Positions 36,427-50,900 of a DNA stretch of 64,000 nucleotides are shown here, in pieces. Numbering within the stretch: position 1 is the stretch's first letter; every line of letters starts with the position of its first letter. The position numbers and the translations under genes are program-made. The stretch is from contig CM043698.1 of assembly GCA_023935145.1 (NCBI GenBank), forward strand, positions 63,251,001-63,315,000, written 5' to 3'. The notes beneath the pieces were generated by a model that was not told the DNA's origin, searched no databases, and saw only the letters and a program-made list of their open reading frames with translations. Origin of the DNA: Bretschneidera sinensis. Its lineage: Eukaryota; Streptophyta; Magnoliopsida; Brassicales; Akaniaceae.

Positions 36427-36440
36427 ACTGTGCAAGTTCG
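36427..36440 (+). other. Site of the ~73-nt gap in MCM4 exon 2
   Basis: CCACTG (Tyr-Pro-Leu end) is followed directly by TGCAAGTTCGG. In plant MCM4 proteins about 26 residues separate these points. The missing length must be 1 modulo 3, and 73 nt fits: 2,423 + 73 = 2,496 = 832 codons, a normal MCM4 length. No splice signals lie here, so it is not an intron. Confidence 0.8.
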
Positions 36441-38125
36441 GACTTTTAACCTCAAGACATCTATTTCGATGCGAAATCTCAACCCATCTGGTGAGTTTCA
36501 CATGTTTCATTTTCTTCTCAGCTGTCTCGAGTTTTGGATGAATTTTGTGGGTTTTTAGTGATTTTGATAAATTGGGTAGTTTAAAATGAAGATTTTGACT
36601 GATTTGGGCATATGGGTGTGGTTTGATTTAGATATTGAGAAGATGGTGTCATTGAAGGGAATGATTATTCGGTGTAGTTCGATAATACCAGAGATCAGGG
36701 AAGCGGTATTTAGGTGCCTTGTGTGTGGGTACTTTACTGATCCCATTGTTGTGGATAGAGGTAATTGCATCAGGCTGTTTCGTTTGTTGGTTTAGCTGTG
36801 TTATAGGTTGTTAGCTCTGTTGGTTATTTGTTTGTTGACAATTGGGTGTTATCAGGGAGAATAAGTGAGCCTACTACATGCTTGAAGCAAGAGTGTCTTG
36901 CCAAGAATTCAATGACACTAGTTCACAACCGATGCAGGTAATTTAAGTTGAAAGCCTTGGTTTCATTTTTCTGAGCTGACAACTACTATCCTAGTCAACA
37001 TAGTGTGAATTGTTTGCCACATTGTCTTGAACTGGATAGTTTAGAATTCACATTTCCACACTTCATCGGACACTATCTTTTCACAATCTTTCTGACCATT
37101 TGAACTTGCTTATCCATACTAAGAATAAGGCTACATCTATGTAGCTTTCATCAAGTTCCTTATTGATTCTTGCTTGTAGTTAGCACATTTGGTATCTATT
37201 GGTTAGCTCTTACCTAAATGGTAGATAAAAATATATTATTTTATATATCGACTCTTGAGGTATTTAATTTACTTATCCTACTCCTAAAACCATTGGATCT
37301 ATTCTGTACGCTTTGCAACTGCCTTGTTCTCTTCAGAATTCAGTGCTGTGAACCTTTTTTTCGGATGTACAATTTTGTTATATCTCTCCTTCCAGTTGTT
37401 TAAGTTTATCTTATGTGAAACGCTATGTAATATTTACCTTTGTGAATTTCATACTAATTTTTAATGATTAAAACTTATTTTACAATTGTTAATTCCGAGT
37501 GGCAGTAGGTCAACTGAAGACAAAGGTTAAAACTTAAAACTTCAAACCTGTTGCAAACTCACAGTAGTGGCTGAATTGAGCCCACAAGCCATCACTGAAT
37601 GATAAAGCCTTAAAATTAATTGTTAGAAGGTTCATATCAGGTCAAAAGTATACAAGACATAGTTCCAATTAAAAAATGAAGCTATAGCACACGGATATCT
37701 GAAAGCAGGGGAGGGTTGAAATTTAATGCATTATCCAATTATAAGGAAAATTTTTACTATTATGCATTCATATACTTTTTCATGATCTTCAGTTAATATG
37801 AAAACAATTATCTTAACTTGCTTCAAAAATTAGGTTTGCTGATAAGCAGATTGTAAGGCTTCAGGAGACACCTGATGAGATCCCTGAAGGAGGAACGCCA
37901 CACACAGTCAGCTTGTTGGTGCATGACAAACTGGTTGATACTGGAAAGCCTGGTGATAGAGTTGAGGTGAAACTACAGTATATATATGGTGCTATCACAA
38001 AAAGAATTTTGACGCGCTGCATATCTGATTGAGATGTTTCTTTCCTTCAATAGGTCACTGGGATTTACAGGGCTATGAGTGTCGGAATAGGGCCAACACA
38101 GAGAACTGTTAAATCATTATTTAAG

Positions 38126-38226
38126 GCAAGAGTTTTTATCTTTGGTTCCACCCACAGTTGGATCTCTTTATCTTGGAGAACAATGTGGTTTGAATGTAAT
38201 GATTCATTTTTTCCTTTTGACTATAG
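38126..38226 (+). other. GC-AG intron in MCM4
   Basis: The exon ends TTTAAG and the intron opens GCAAGAG, closing with CTATAG before ACATACATTGATTGT. Joining there gives SLFKTYIDCLHMKK, as in the family. GC-AG introns are about 1% of plant introns; the strong AAG|GCAAG context is typical of functional ones. Confidence 0.8.
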
Positions 38227-38975
38227 ACATACATTGATTGTCTTCATATGAAGAAAACCGATAAGTCAAGAATGCTGGCAGAGGATCCTATGGAAGTTGA
38301 TACTGGCTCACGTAAAATCAATGAAGTTGTCCAGATTGATGAAGAAAAGGTATATCAGTATAAATTTCTTCTTCTTTTCTGAAATTTCAATTTTAACTGT
38401 TGATTTTTATGTCATCTTTATGTGAAATTGCAGGTGAAGCAGTTAAAAGAGCTATCCACACAACCAGATATATATGAGAGGCTAACCAGGTCTTTGGCAC
38501 CAAACATCTGGGAGTTAGATGATGTGAAGAAGGGTCTTCTCTGCCAGGTACTTAAATAGTTTGAAAGACTGATGCTCTGAACTTTGCTGATTAGATAAAC
38601 TGGTTAATCTTTATTTTCTGGTCTGATTCTGATGGTTAGTTAATTGCCCTCAATATAGCTTTTTGGAGGGAATGCTTTGAAGCTGCCATCTGGTGCTACC
38701 TTCCGTGGTGATATCAATATTCTTCTTGTTGGTGATCCTGGAACCAGCAAGTCCCAACTGCTCCAATACATACATAAGCTTTCGCCCCGTGGCATTTACA
38801 CCAGTGGAAGGGGGAGCTCTGCTGTTGGCTTGACTGCTTATGTTGCTAAAGATCCTGAAACAGGAGAAACCGTATGATGCTATTTCTATGTGATGCTCTT
38901 CTTCTCTTTTCTTCCATCTGTCCTAGGAATGTGTGAAGTTGGGTTTGATTTTCATGTATTACATATATCATTTAG

Positions 38976-39158
<183 letters not shown>

Positions 39159-41286
39159 TAGTAAATAAAATAAAAATCTCTTTATGGTCAGTTAAAACTG
39201 TTTTCTGCCTTAGTATCCTTAAACTTGAGAACATAAAAAATAGGCATGTCTTTTGTGGCTTGTCAAACATGCTTGAGTTATTTCTCTGCTGACTTTTGAT
39301 GCTTTACAGATGGGGATTTCTTTGGGTTTATCTTTTTTCTATAGATAATTGTATGCTAGATTAAACTTCATTGACTTGTGTGACTTTGTCTTAACCTTAC
39401 GAACTCTTTAATGTTTTATCCATTCTTCATTTGGTCCTGCGAATTGTAGGATGACTGTACTTAATTTTACTACAATTCTCTCAGGTTATGGAACAGCAAA
39501 CTGTTTCAATAGCGAAGGCTGGTATTATTGCTTCTTTCAATGCTAGGACTTCTGTATTGGCTTGTGCAAATCCTAGTGGCTCACGCTATAATCCTCGCTT
39601 GTCTGTGATTGAGAACATACACCTCCCTCCTACTTTGTTATCCAGGTAGGAATATGCTGTCCATGCTCTGCAAGTAGGGCATGGACATAGGTTCAGGTTT
39701 CCCATACTTTTATCAAGAGAGCCTGCGGTTTTTAGTATTAAGTATCACAATTTCAGATAAATATTTATGTAACTGAGCAGCCATTCTTGAGTGGAACCAG
39801 TCCTAATTGTTAATGCTTTCTCAGGTTTGATTTAATCTACTTGATTCTTGACAAAGCTGATGAACAGACGGACAGGCGCCTTGCCAAGCATATTGTTGCA
39901 CTACACTTTGAGAATCCTGAGGTCTGCTGAATTCTTGCGATATCTCATTTGTAAGGGCCCACCTTGTTATTTTTCTTTTCATTCAGGATAATTCTGTCAC
40001 CATTTGCAGAGTGCACAGCAGGATGTCTTAGATCTTGCTATATTAACTACGTACATGAGCTATGCCCGTAAGAATATTCACCCACAGTTATCGGATGAAG
40101 CTGCTGAAGAGTTGACTCGAGGATACGTTGAGATGAGGAGGAGAGGGAACTTCCCTGGCAGTAGTAAAAAGGTTTGGTGTTATTTATGTACTTACCTGCT
40201 ATGGTTGTCTTACATTATATCCTTGTAATAATATTGTTCCTACGCAGTTGCTCTCCTCAGTACTTTACTTAATTCATTTGCTTGGGTTATATCATATACA
40301 ACTCATCCCATAAAAATTAATTGTTGAATTTTTTGCTTCATGCAGACGTATATTTTTAATTTTGGTCAATACAGCTTGCTCTTGACCTTTACAAGATACT
40401 TAACAATAATTTTTTTATCCAAATGGTCTCATGTTTTCACTTGTCGGTGTGCTTCATTCCTCATATGTTTCTGGATTGATAATCTTGACAGGTGATAACA
40501 GCAACACCTAGGCAAATAGAAAGTTTGATACGCCTTAGTGAAACCTTGGCTCGGATTCGTTTCTCAGAATGGGTTAGTTCAGCTAGCCCTGTGTCTTAAC
40601 AGCACATAATGGTTTCACTGAATAGAATCAATTAATTTACATCCTGATGCATACAGGTTGAAAAGCATGATGTAATAGAGGCATTCCGACTTCTGGAAGT
40701 TGCAATACAACAATCAGCAACAGATCACGCCACTGGTAATTTGCTTACAGCACTCATAATCTATTATCTATTATTTTCGATTTCATTTCTTGCCAGATAA
40801 ACATGATATAATGATTTTTCCAACCCCTGCTGTCTTCTAAAGGAACTATTGACATGGATCTGATTACTACTGGAGTTTCGGCCAGTGAAAGAATGAGACG
40901 GGAGAACCTGTTATCAGCAACTCGCAACTTAATTCTGGAGAAGATGCAAATTGGGGGACCCTCAATGCGCTTATTGGAGGTAAGCTGATTTACTAGATTA
41001 AAAAAAAATGAACTTTTTGTGTAATCAAAATTGCAATTAACTGCTGCAGTGATTAATTTTTTCTGTAGATGCTCGATGAACTGAAGAAGCAAAGCAGTAG
41101 CTCTGAACTTCACCTTCATGATGTAAGTATTTAGATCTCTCTCTCTCTCTCGCTCCCTCTCTCTGTGTTGAAGAGAATGTGAGACTGATTGGTTTCTTCT
41201 ATTTACTTCAGCTAAGAAATGCGGTTGCTACCCTTGCAAGCGAAGGATCTGTAGTTCTCCATGGTGACAGTGTAAAGAGAGTATGA

Positions 41287-43203
41287 TGATACGCTGGAGA
41301 TCAATGAGTAGAAATTGATTCTGTTGACATAATTGATTGGCACATCTAAACTAACTAAGCTAGCTTGCCTCCTGAAAAGCGCGGCACAGAAGATTACTAC
41401 CAGCACATCTTTGCAGTTATCCTTACTCAAGTCTACCTATCTGATTAATTATGCTGTATTGGAACAAAGGTTTCCATGTTCAGGATGCAGATTACCTGAT
41501 ACACTTGAATCCATATGCTTATGCTTTTCATACTTCATGTTTGTGATTCGATATGCTATTATGTAGCTTATCACAAGCCGTCTGTTTTAGCATTTTTAAC
41601 TACTAGGTACTAGCTAGTCTGCAATATTGTTTCTCCATGTCTAAATATTTGAAGGGAAAATTTTCCACCTTTAGACGGACAAAGTATGAAAAGTGCTTTT
41701 GTTTTTCTGAAACCATAATAAACCATAATTGTGAAATCATGTGACGTGGAATTCGGATGATCGGATGGGATAAAGATAAATGCATGTCGAAAACATACAT
41801 TTAGTCCCTCAATTGTACCGTGACAAATGATGCTAAAAAGCCATTGAAAATCGGATTTTCATTTTTGATCCTGTGTGTTACTATTAAAATTCTTGCATAC
41901 TATTAATAAAATTCGATAAAACTTACTACTGGAGTTTTGAGATTATTGGATGTACGTTCTTTTATGGACGCAGCTCATTCCGATGATATAGTAGAAAACA
42001 AATAGAAACAATTGAGTTTGATAGGATAGTTGACAATCGTGATGTTGTCTGTTTGAAATAACAACACGAAAATCACTTCTACAGTGATAACAAAAACACT
42101 TTGGAATTGAGCAATGTTGGTAATGCTCATAACTGGAGTCTATGAGCATTATTTACTTAGGGTGTCTGTAGTAGCAGGATACAAAAAAGCAAGAGGGTGA
42201 AATATGATTTTCCATCACTGTCATTGATACCGATTAGGATTCTTCATCTCTGTCAAATCTTCTCAATTTTGAAGGATCAAAAGAGATTTTTCATTCATTT
42301 ATGACATCTCTGTTACCCTTTTTTTGGGAGAATTTTTATTTCTCATGTACTTTTTGCCCTTTTTGTGGTTAAATGTTCGACCCATTTCGTTATAGAGTTT
42401 GATGAGAGTGTTGTTGTAAGCCATTTTTTGATAAGTAGATAGAGGCGGCACTGGAGAAAGATCTTCTTGCTGCTGTTTGGCAGCCACCTGAGGAAGGAGT
42501 TAATAAACTTAAGATTTATGGGGAAGCATCTAATGCAATATGTTAAACGCCAGCAGCTGGTGAATGAAAGGAGGCTATTTTACAACAACCGATAAACAAA
42601 ATTGAATAAGAGATTTTTCACAATGAATTTGAGATAAGTTTAAAGAGTATTTTAAAATAAAATTTTCTCTTCTTTTAGGAAAAAAAAAATATCCGAAAAA
42701 AAAAATAGGATATAAAAATTATTTGGAGTCAAATTTAAACCAATTTGTTTAAATTAAATAAAAATAATTTTTATTTTGAAAGAGATTTAAATAAATTGAT
42801 TGATTTAAATTTATTTTAAATTTATAAAAATATTATTTACAAATTACAATACATTAATAGATGACATTTAAAAAGAGATTTAAGCAAAATAAAACCACTT
42901 TAAACCAAAGTTTTTAAACTTACTTAAATCCTTAATCGTCATATTCAATTAAAATAAATGTCCTAAATTAAAAGACGACACCCAATATTAATAGGACAAA
43001 TACGTGGAAGCTTGTAGCGCTAACTAAATAAAGACAACACAATCTCTTAGCTTTCACTTTCCTTTTGTGTTGTGTTGTGTTGTGTTACGGTCTGATTAGA
43101 AGACTGGAAATCTGAGATCGATCTGTGTGTAAGCCCGTGATATAAACAGAGACAGAGAGAGGGACCAAATCGAAAAGTAATCGAATCGAACGGTGAAGAA
43201 AGA
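41287..43203. other. MCM4 3' region and VHA-a promoter; no further gene
   Basis: Holds the MCM4 3' UTR and AT-rich spacer. 42437-42545 reads EAALEKDLLAAVWQPPEEG.. then NKLKIYGEAS and a stop. This faintly recalls the start of a LINE-type RNase H domain (W-PP-G-KLN-DGA) but is too short to call. TGTTGTGTTGTGTTGTGTTA near 43068-43087 is a short pentamer repeat in the VHA-a leader. Confidence 0.4.
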
Positions 43204-44901
43204 ATGGGAGAGAGTAGAGGAGGATGCTGTCCTCCGATGGATCTGTTCCGGTCAGAACCAATGCAATTGGTCCAACTCATCATCCCCATGGAGTCCGCTC
43301 ACCTCACCGTCTCTTATCTCGGCGACCTCGGCCTAATCCAGTTCAAAGACGTTCGTACACTACAACACCCATTCATCTATAATCTACATCTGTATCTCTG
43401 TCTGTATATATATAGGTGTATCTATATATGTGTGTGTATTTAGCACTCTCTGCTGCTTAATTGTTTATTTACGACAGTGAATTCCTTGTTTTCGTTCAGT
43501 ATTTTATCTCTATGTTTGCGTTTATATAAGCGTTATTTTTGGTAATTGAACTTTGATTGTAAACCCTAGAATGTTACTGTTGCTTTATAGGGATGGAAAT
43601 TTGTTTTGGTTTGTGTGATTGAAGCTGCTAGGTTTTTGTTAAGGGCTGTTTGGCTAGCAATTTCGAACTTTGTTTTAAAAAAATATAGTTTTGGCTTCTT
43701 AAAAGCGAAATTGAATAACATATTTGTTTTCTTTTAAAAGTTAGTGGTATAAGAGAAAATACTCATCAGAAAGTGTTTAAATTTTCGATTTAGTTTATGG
43801 TTGTTGTTTCTGGTGTGAATGTGAATGATTGTTGATTGAATTTTTTTTCTTTAATGTGTCATTTGTTTCAGCTCAACACAGAGAAGAGCCCGTTTCAGCG
43901 AACTTATGCTGCTCAGGTGAGTTTATCCTGCTTCTCTATGTAGCAGCTGATGATGTTTAGAAAAAAGGAACAAAATGTAAATAATTTATATAAAACTTAT
44001 GACTGATTGATAAAACTTACATTATCCTGACATAAAATAGACTATCCCTTTACATTGTTGACTAAATTTTTATGAAGACCTGAACTTAATTTAGTGGCTA
44101 TTTAGTACCATTCTTCAAGAATAAAAAAGAAAATCTATTGTAAGATATGCTCACAATTGATATGATATACAGTTTTTTTGTTGTCATGATTAATACCTTA
44201 ATTTCCACACCTCTTCTCTTAAGAGGTCCGAGTTCAAAACCTGCACCCCAAATTATATATAAAAAAATGAATAATACTTTAATTTCATATTTAAGAAGTT
44301 GATACTGTGTTGATGTATCTTTCTTCATGAAGATAAAAAAATGCGGAGAAATGGCACGCAAGTTACGTTTTTTTAAGGAGCAAATGAAAAAGGCAGATTT
44401 GTCTCCCTCAGCAAACTCTCTGACAAGAGTTGACATCGATGTGGATGACCTAGAGGTAAATAAAGATTCATAATGCTTCGCTAGAAACACTTTTAATATA
44501 TTTATGCTTGAACTCCTCTCTTTTTGGGTTTGCTAGATAAAACTTGGAGAGCTGGAGGCGGAGCTGGTTGAGATGAATGCCAACAATGACAAACTGCAAC
44601 GTTCATATAATGAGCTCATAGAATATAAGCTAGTTCTGCAGAAGGTATTTGTTGGTTGCCATAAGCTGTTATGTTTCATAGTTTTAAAGTTCGACACATA
44701 TTACATATCACAGGAGAACAGGAATATCCCATATTTTTTATTGACAATATATTCTTATATACTTATAAATAAAATATAGCCATATATTATCATTATAGAG
44801 GTAGGAAAAGATATGAGAGATTAAACATAGCCTTGCTGAGGCAGAAAATCGATGGATAGAGAATTTTAAGGAGTTATTCAGATGTCTCAAGGATTCGATA
44901 G

Positions 44902-44939
<38 letters not shown>

Positions 44940-47900
44940 ATCCTATCATAGTATACAATATTATCTTATATATTTATCATACATATCATATTATATTATA
45001 TCCTCAGTTAATCTGGACTCAAAATTCTTCCTTCCAGGCTGGTGAGTTTTTTGCTCCTGCTCAAAGCAGCGCCGCAGCCCAGCAGGGAGAAATAGAATCG
45101 CGTCAAATGGGTGAAGAGTCCATAGAGACTCCTTTGTTACTGGAAGTACGAACTCTACAATAGTTTTTGTATATTATTAGCTTATCCTCTTCTTTTGGCC
45201 TATAACATTTCATCTGGGTGTTTAACAGGAAAAGTCAACTGATCCATCAAAGCAAGTAAAGCTGGGGTTTCTCACTGGCCTTGTTCCTCGAGAAAAATCG
45301 ATGGCATTTGAGAGGATAATATTTCGTGCTACTAGGGGTAATGTGTTTCTAAAGCAGGCTGTTGTCGAGGAACCTGTCATTGATCCTATCTCAGGAGAAA
45401 AGGTTAACTATAGCTTGTTTAATTCTACTTTTGAATTGTTTGAAATAAATGAGAAGCAAGTTCTTATTGTAACATGGATGATGTTGTTTCTTTTCTTTTT
45501 CTTCGTTATTTATTACATTGCATAGTACATTCTGTGATTCTGAAACAGTGCCACACTGATGATGGAATGAATACATATCAGGATATTTTTGTGGAATACC
45601 TTTATGCATGCATGTTTTTCACACGTCGTCTATTTTTTTTATGACAAAGCAGAAAGTTATTCACGGCTGACCTATTTTTTTGTAATAGTCTCTCTTTTGT
45701 CTCTGAGTTTGAATGTCAATTTGCAGACTGAGAAAAATGTATTTGTGGTATTCTATTCTGGAGAAAGAGCAAAGAACAAAGTCCTGAAAATATGTGAAGC
45801 TTTTGGAGCAAATCGTTATCCTTTTAGTGAGGACTTGGGCAAACAATTTCAGATGATCACTGAGGTATGCATTATGCTTGTTTTTGCAACTTAAATATCC
45901 AGGACAAGGTTGCAATTGATCTTCTTCTTCTTTTTTCATTCTCCTAAGCCTTGGCCACATTGATGTTTGATAATTTTTCTGTAATGCTTTTCTTTACGAT
46001 GGAACGAGCATTAATTTATCCCTGCACAAGTAAAACCTATTATTCATATACTCTATGAAGGAAATGTTCTTAATATGACAATTTGTTTTCTTTACATGAT
46101 GCATGTGTAGGAGGTAAATCACGCTGGGATATGAGGCTACTATCAATTGTTTAATTGCCATATCCCTTGTTTCTTATGGATGAGGATCAGATATCTAATT
46201 TTAATATTTAGATTGATGGCTGAATTATGATGAATTTTAACAATTCTTTGTGCATTATCTTTTGTTGCCTTGATGGATATAGTTTTGCTCTTTTAGTTGG
46301 GGAAATTATTCAACAGAAAATAGATAATGTACCAAAAAAGAAAGGGTGGGGGGTGAGTGTTAAGGTGAAATGATTATAAATATGACATGGTCTGACATAG
46401 CAATTGGTCCAGAAACAGTGTCCAACTCAATTGCTGTACCATAGGAAGTGTGATTTCTTAATCTGGAGATGATAAAGGGGAGGGTTGTATGCCCCCTTTT
46501 TTTCGTAGTTGCATCATCCTTCTCGATTCTTGGTGTCTGTATCAATTGTCTTTTTCATGTCTTTTAGTCCTGTGATAGTTACCAGATTCACAACATTGAA
46601 ACCTGTATGATATATTTTTTTCTTCAACATTCAGGTTTCAGGAAGACTGACAGAGCTTAAAACTACTATAGATGCTGGATTGCTTCAATGGAACAATTTG
46701 CTGCAGACCATAGGAGATCAATTTGAGCAGTGGAGCCTTCTTGTCCGTTAAAAATTACATTAAAGTTTTTTTTTTTCTAGATTCTCCATAGGTCATGCAA
46801 CATAGGCTTATATAATAATATTTTACATGCACTCGTGAAGGTGAGGAAGGAGAAATCCATCTACCACACGCTGAACATGCTTAGTCTTGATGTGACGAAA
46901 AAATGTCTTGTGGCTGAGGGGTGGAGTCCGGTTTTTGCTACAAAGCTGGTATTTGGTTTTCCCTATTTCCACTTCAAATTTCAAATGGAAATGGTTATCA
47001 ATTTGGTCCAACTTGAATAACATTTCACCTTCAATATACTAATGAAATATTGTGTTGGATTACTTACAAGTAAATTTTGATCCGTGCAGATTCAGGATGC
47101 ATTGCATCGTGCTGCATTTGACTCCAACTCCCAAGTTGGAGCCATTTTCCAGGTTTTGAGGACAAGAGAGCCACCACCTACCTATTTTCGCACAAACAAA
47201 TTTACTTCTGCTTTCCAGGAAATTGTTGATGCATATGGGTGAGTTTTCCTCCATGATTGTACTCACTTCCATGGTTGCTTCGACTCTTCATTTTACCATG
47301 ATGTACCCGTGTCGAACACGACACTCCAAATATAGACTTTTCCTTTCAACACTCCAAATCAAATAAAAACTTACAAAACCTTGCAAAAAATAGCTGAGTC
47401 AAACACTCGGAAAAACTCAGGCACTTGGACACCTAACCGAGTCCGAGCAACATAGCTCACTTCTACTGTGCTCTTGATAACTGCAAGAATTTTCAACAAA
47501 GCAACATGCTTGTGGGTCTTGACTTCAGCATAGTAAGGGAAAAAAATTTCTCATTATTAAAGGACTAGCTAGTTGATCATAAGTTTTTCATGCATTTTAT
47601 TGATAGCTGTGTGGTTGTCCTGGTGGATTTGATAGTAGCCTACATGTATATAGACCATTTAGTGGGTTTATTTATTTTGATCTCGATTGAGTCTGCCCTC
47701 CCTGCTTCTCATTTGTATATGTCATGTAACTCTAAGCTAATAAACCCTGTGTACTATAATACTGGAAAATCAAAGTTTTACTCATGTCCTTTAGTTTGTT
47801 TCTTATTTTTTCAGTCCTTACTCTAGCTCAGGGCCTAAATAACTTTTTTTGGATGATGATTTATGACCAGCTAATGAAATTTTAGTGAGCCAGAGAATAG

Positions 47901-50900
47901 AAGACTAAGTCTGCTTAAAATTCTAGAGAAAAGAAAACGAACTCTAAATCTTCTCCTCAAGCTAAAGTGGGGTTGACGTTGTTTTCAGTGGTGTGATGAG
48001 CTCCTACAAAGCCATCAAACAACCTGAAACGTGTCCAAACAGAGGATATTTAACACGTGTTTTTATTCCATTATAAAGATTGATGCATTTTCAAGTTCCA
48101 CTGTCCAGACAATCCTCATTTCCAATTCACCTTATTGTTTATTTCCTTTACATGCATTGTGCTTTTTGTATGTGTGTCTTTGGTAATGTGTTTAATCTTC
48201 TTGAAAGAAATAAAATGCCAAGATTACATGTGATTGCAGGGTGGCCAAGTATCAAGAAGCAAATCCTGGTGTCTACACTATTGTTACGTTTCCTTTTCTT
48301 TTCGCTGTCATGTTTGGTGATTGGGGGCACGGAATATGCTTGTTGCTTGGAACATTATATTTTATTGCCAGGGAAAAGAAACTTTCTGGTCAGGTAATTC
48401 CCATGCAATGTTGAAATCAACCTGGCAATCTATATTTTTCATTAGAAAGAATAATTCGAGATCATATCTGTACCTGCATTTTGATTTCTATCTTGATTCT
48501 TGCATTATTCTTATTCTTTACTATATCAAACTCTAGATGCTTTTTCAAGTATCTTTTTTAATAGATAATAATTGTGCAGAGAATGGCAATATCTGTTCTT
48601 TAAACTTAATGAGCTGTTTTTTTATAAGTTTAAAATATATTAGGCGAGCCCCAAGGGGGTGCAACCTATTTGCAAAAATATCTATCTACAATTAAGGAAC
48701 TCAACAAACTCTATAAGCTCTTCCACGAATTATATGTTAGATTGCTTTAATGTGTATCCATCCGATCTGATTGGACCGAATTTTTTTTTTGGTCGCGGGT
48801 GGTGGGTAGATAATATGCGCAGGTTATAAAAAAAGTTTGTTTTGTTAAAAGACGTCACAAAACTTTTTTATTAAAAAAAAATTATATTCGTAGGTGTATG
48901 TTTGAAAAACATGTTTTAAACAATTTTAAAAAATAAATAAATATATGGGTGGAAGCGGTTGACCCTCTACCCGCAATGGCTGGCGGTTCGCACCAATAAC
49001 CGTCACCCTATTTTGATCGGGTGACAGACGGAAGTGGATGGTCATTTCCATTGGTGGATGCAGATGAAGGTGCAACCGCAACCACCTACATCCATTACTA
49101 TCCCTATCCATATCCCAAATTTATCTTGTTTCAGCTTGAAACGAAGAGATACTCCTTAGATTCTGGATCAAAGACCAAATTCTGAATTCTGGAACATGTT
49201 AAGAAGTGTGCCATAGATAGTTAAGATTGTTTTAGGTGGAATGAACAATAGACGATATGGGTTGCGTCTTATTTGTCATAAATATCTCAATTTCACCTGT
49301 TTATTATATACCTCTGTCCCAAAATGATTGTCACCTTGCGCTATTCACCCAATTAAATGATTAATTTTTTTTCTTAATTTTAAATTAATAAAGTTATTTT
49401 CAAATATACTTTCATAAAGTACACAAGTATTTTAAAAAAATATATATTTTTTTATAATTTTAAGTCAACAAAATAAATAAAAATTAGAGTCAAAATTGTT
49501 TCAAAAAGTCAATAGTGACATCATTTTGGGATGGAGGTATATATATGAGATGGAATATGGGCTAGGTCTTGCTAATGTTGATTTTGTGTCCAGCACTTCG
49601 ACACGAGAATCTCAGTTTCCTAGAGTAGAAGCCATTCACACAGCAGTGCTTGTTTAGTGTGCTATTTGTGTCACTTAACTTTGCATTAGCTTCCATTTTC
49701 AATCCAGTAGAACAGTTTTTCAAGGTGTAAACAGGAGACTTTGTGAACATTGTCACCTATTAAACCAACTGAATAAGGGTCAGGCATCAATCACAGACAA
49801 TAAAGGTTTACTTGGAAGTTTTTTTTTTCTTTATTTCTTTCTTTGCTTTCTGACATTATAAATAGCCTTGGTTGGCTCCATTCAGGGTTAGTTTTGGGCT
49901 TGGAATTATAGCTTCTAAGGAGATAAGGAAGATTTTTACATTGATTCCTCTCTCTATCTTTTGGTTGGTTTGGAAAGAGAGAATAGTAGTGTTTTGAAGG
50001 GTGTAGAGAGCTCAATAGATGCCATTAAAAGTAGATGGTCATATACCCTTTGTTTTTGGTTTAAGGGCAAATGTACATGAGGAAGAATTCCTTAATTTCG
50101 TAGATATACTATCTTGTAGATAGTCCTTTTGTAAATGGGTTGCACCTCCTTGGTGCTTTTTTTAAAATAAATATTTAGTTTTTAAAAAAAGGTGCAATTG
50201 TGCTATGATGGGCTTTTTTGTTTTTCATTTGACGAATCACCTTTCCAAATGATAAATTTCCGTTGTCATGCACCTTTGGTGGACATCACAATCCCAAAGA
50301 TATCCAAAGAGCACTATTCCATTACCATGCAGAACTATGCATTGATTTCACTCATTGGTTCCTTGGAATTGTTGATTTTTTCCTGGTTTGCATTTCTTTG
50401 TTTTAATGTTTATTTACCTCAATGGTTAGAACCTAATTGAACAAAAATTCTTGTGAACTACAGAAGCTTGGAGACATCACAGAAATGACCTTTGGTGGCC
50501 GTTATGTTATTCTGATGATGGCACTCTTCTCAATTTACACTGGTTTAATCTATAATGAGTTCTTCTCCGTGCCATTTGAATTATTTGGTCGCTCAGCATA
50601 TGCATGCCGCGATCTCTCTTGCAGGTATTTGAGTAAAGACCTTTGATAGATGATGTTCGGTATGAGCTCCTTAAATTATTTTCGACTGTCTTGCGTGCTT
50701 CTGTTGCAGGGAAGCTTATACAGTTGGTTTGATTAAGGTGCGTGACACTTATCCATTTGGTGTGGATCCTGTATGGCATGGTACCCGCAGTGAGTTGCCA
50801 TTCCTCAACTCTTTGAAGATGAAAATGTCAATCCTTCTTGGGGTGGCCCAAATGAACCTTGGAATCATATTGAGTTATTTCAATGCGAAATTCTTTCAAA

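Noticed and set aside
42437..42545. Possible RNase H-like fragment (WQPPEEG..)
   Set aside because: Only about 30 codons with one loose motif; not enough to call a LINE remnant.
44882..45163. 93-codon frame as a separate gene
   Set aside because: It is an (AT)n microsatellite read into VHA-a exon 5.
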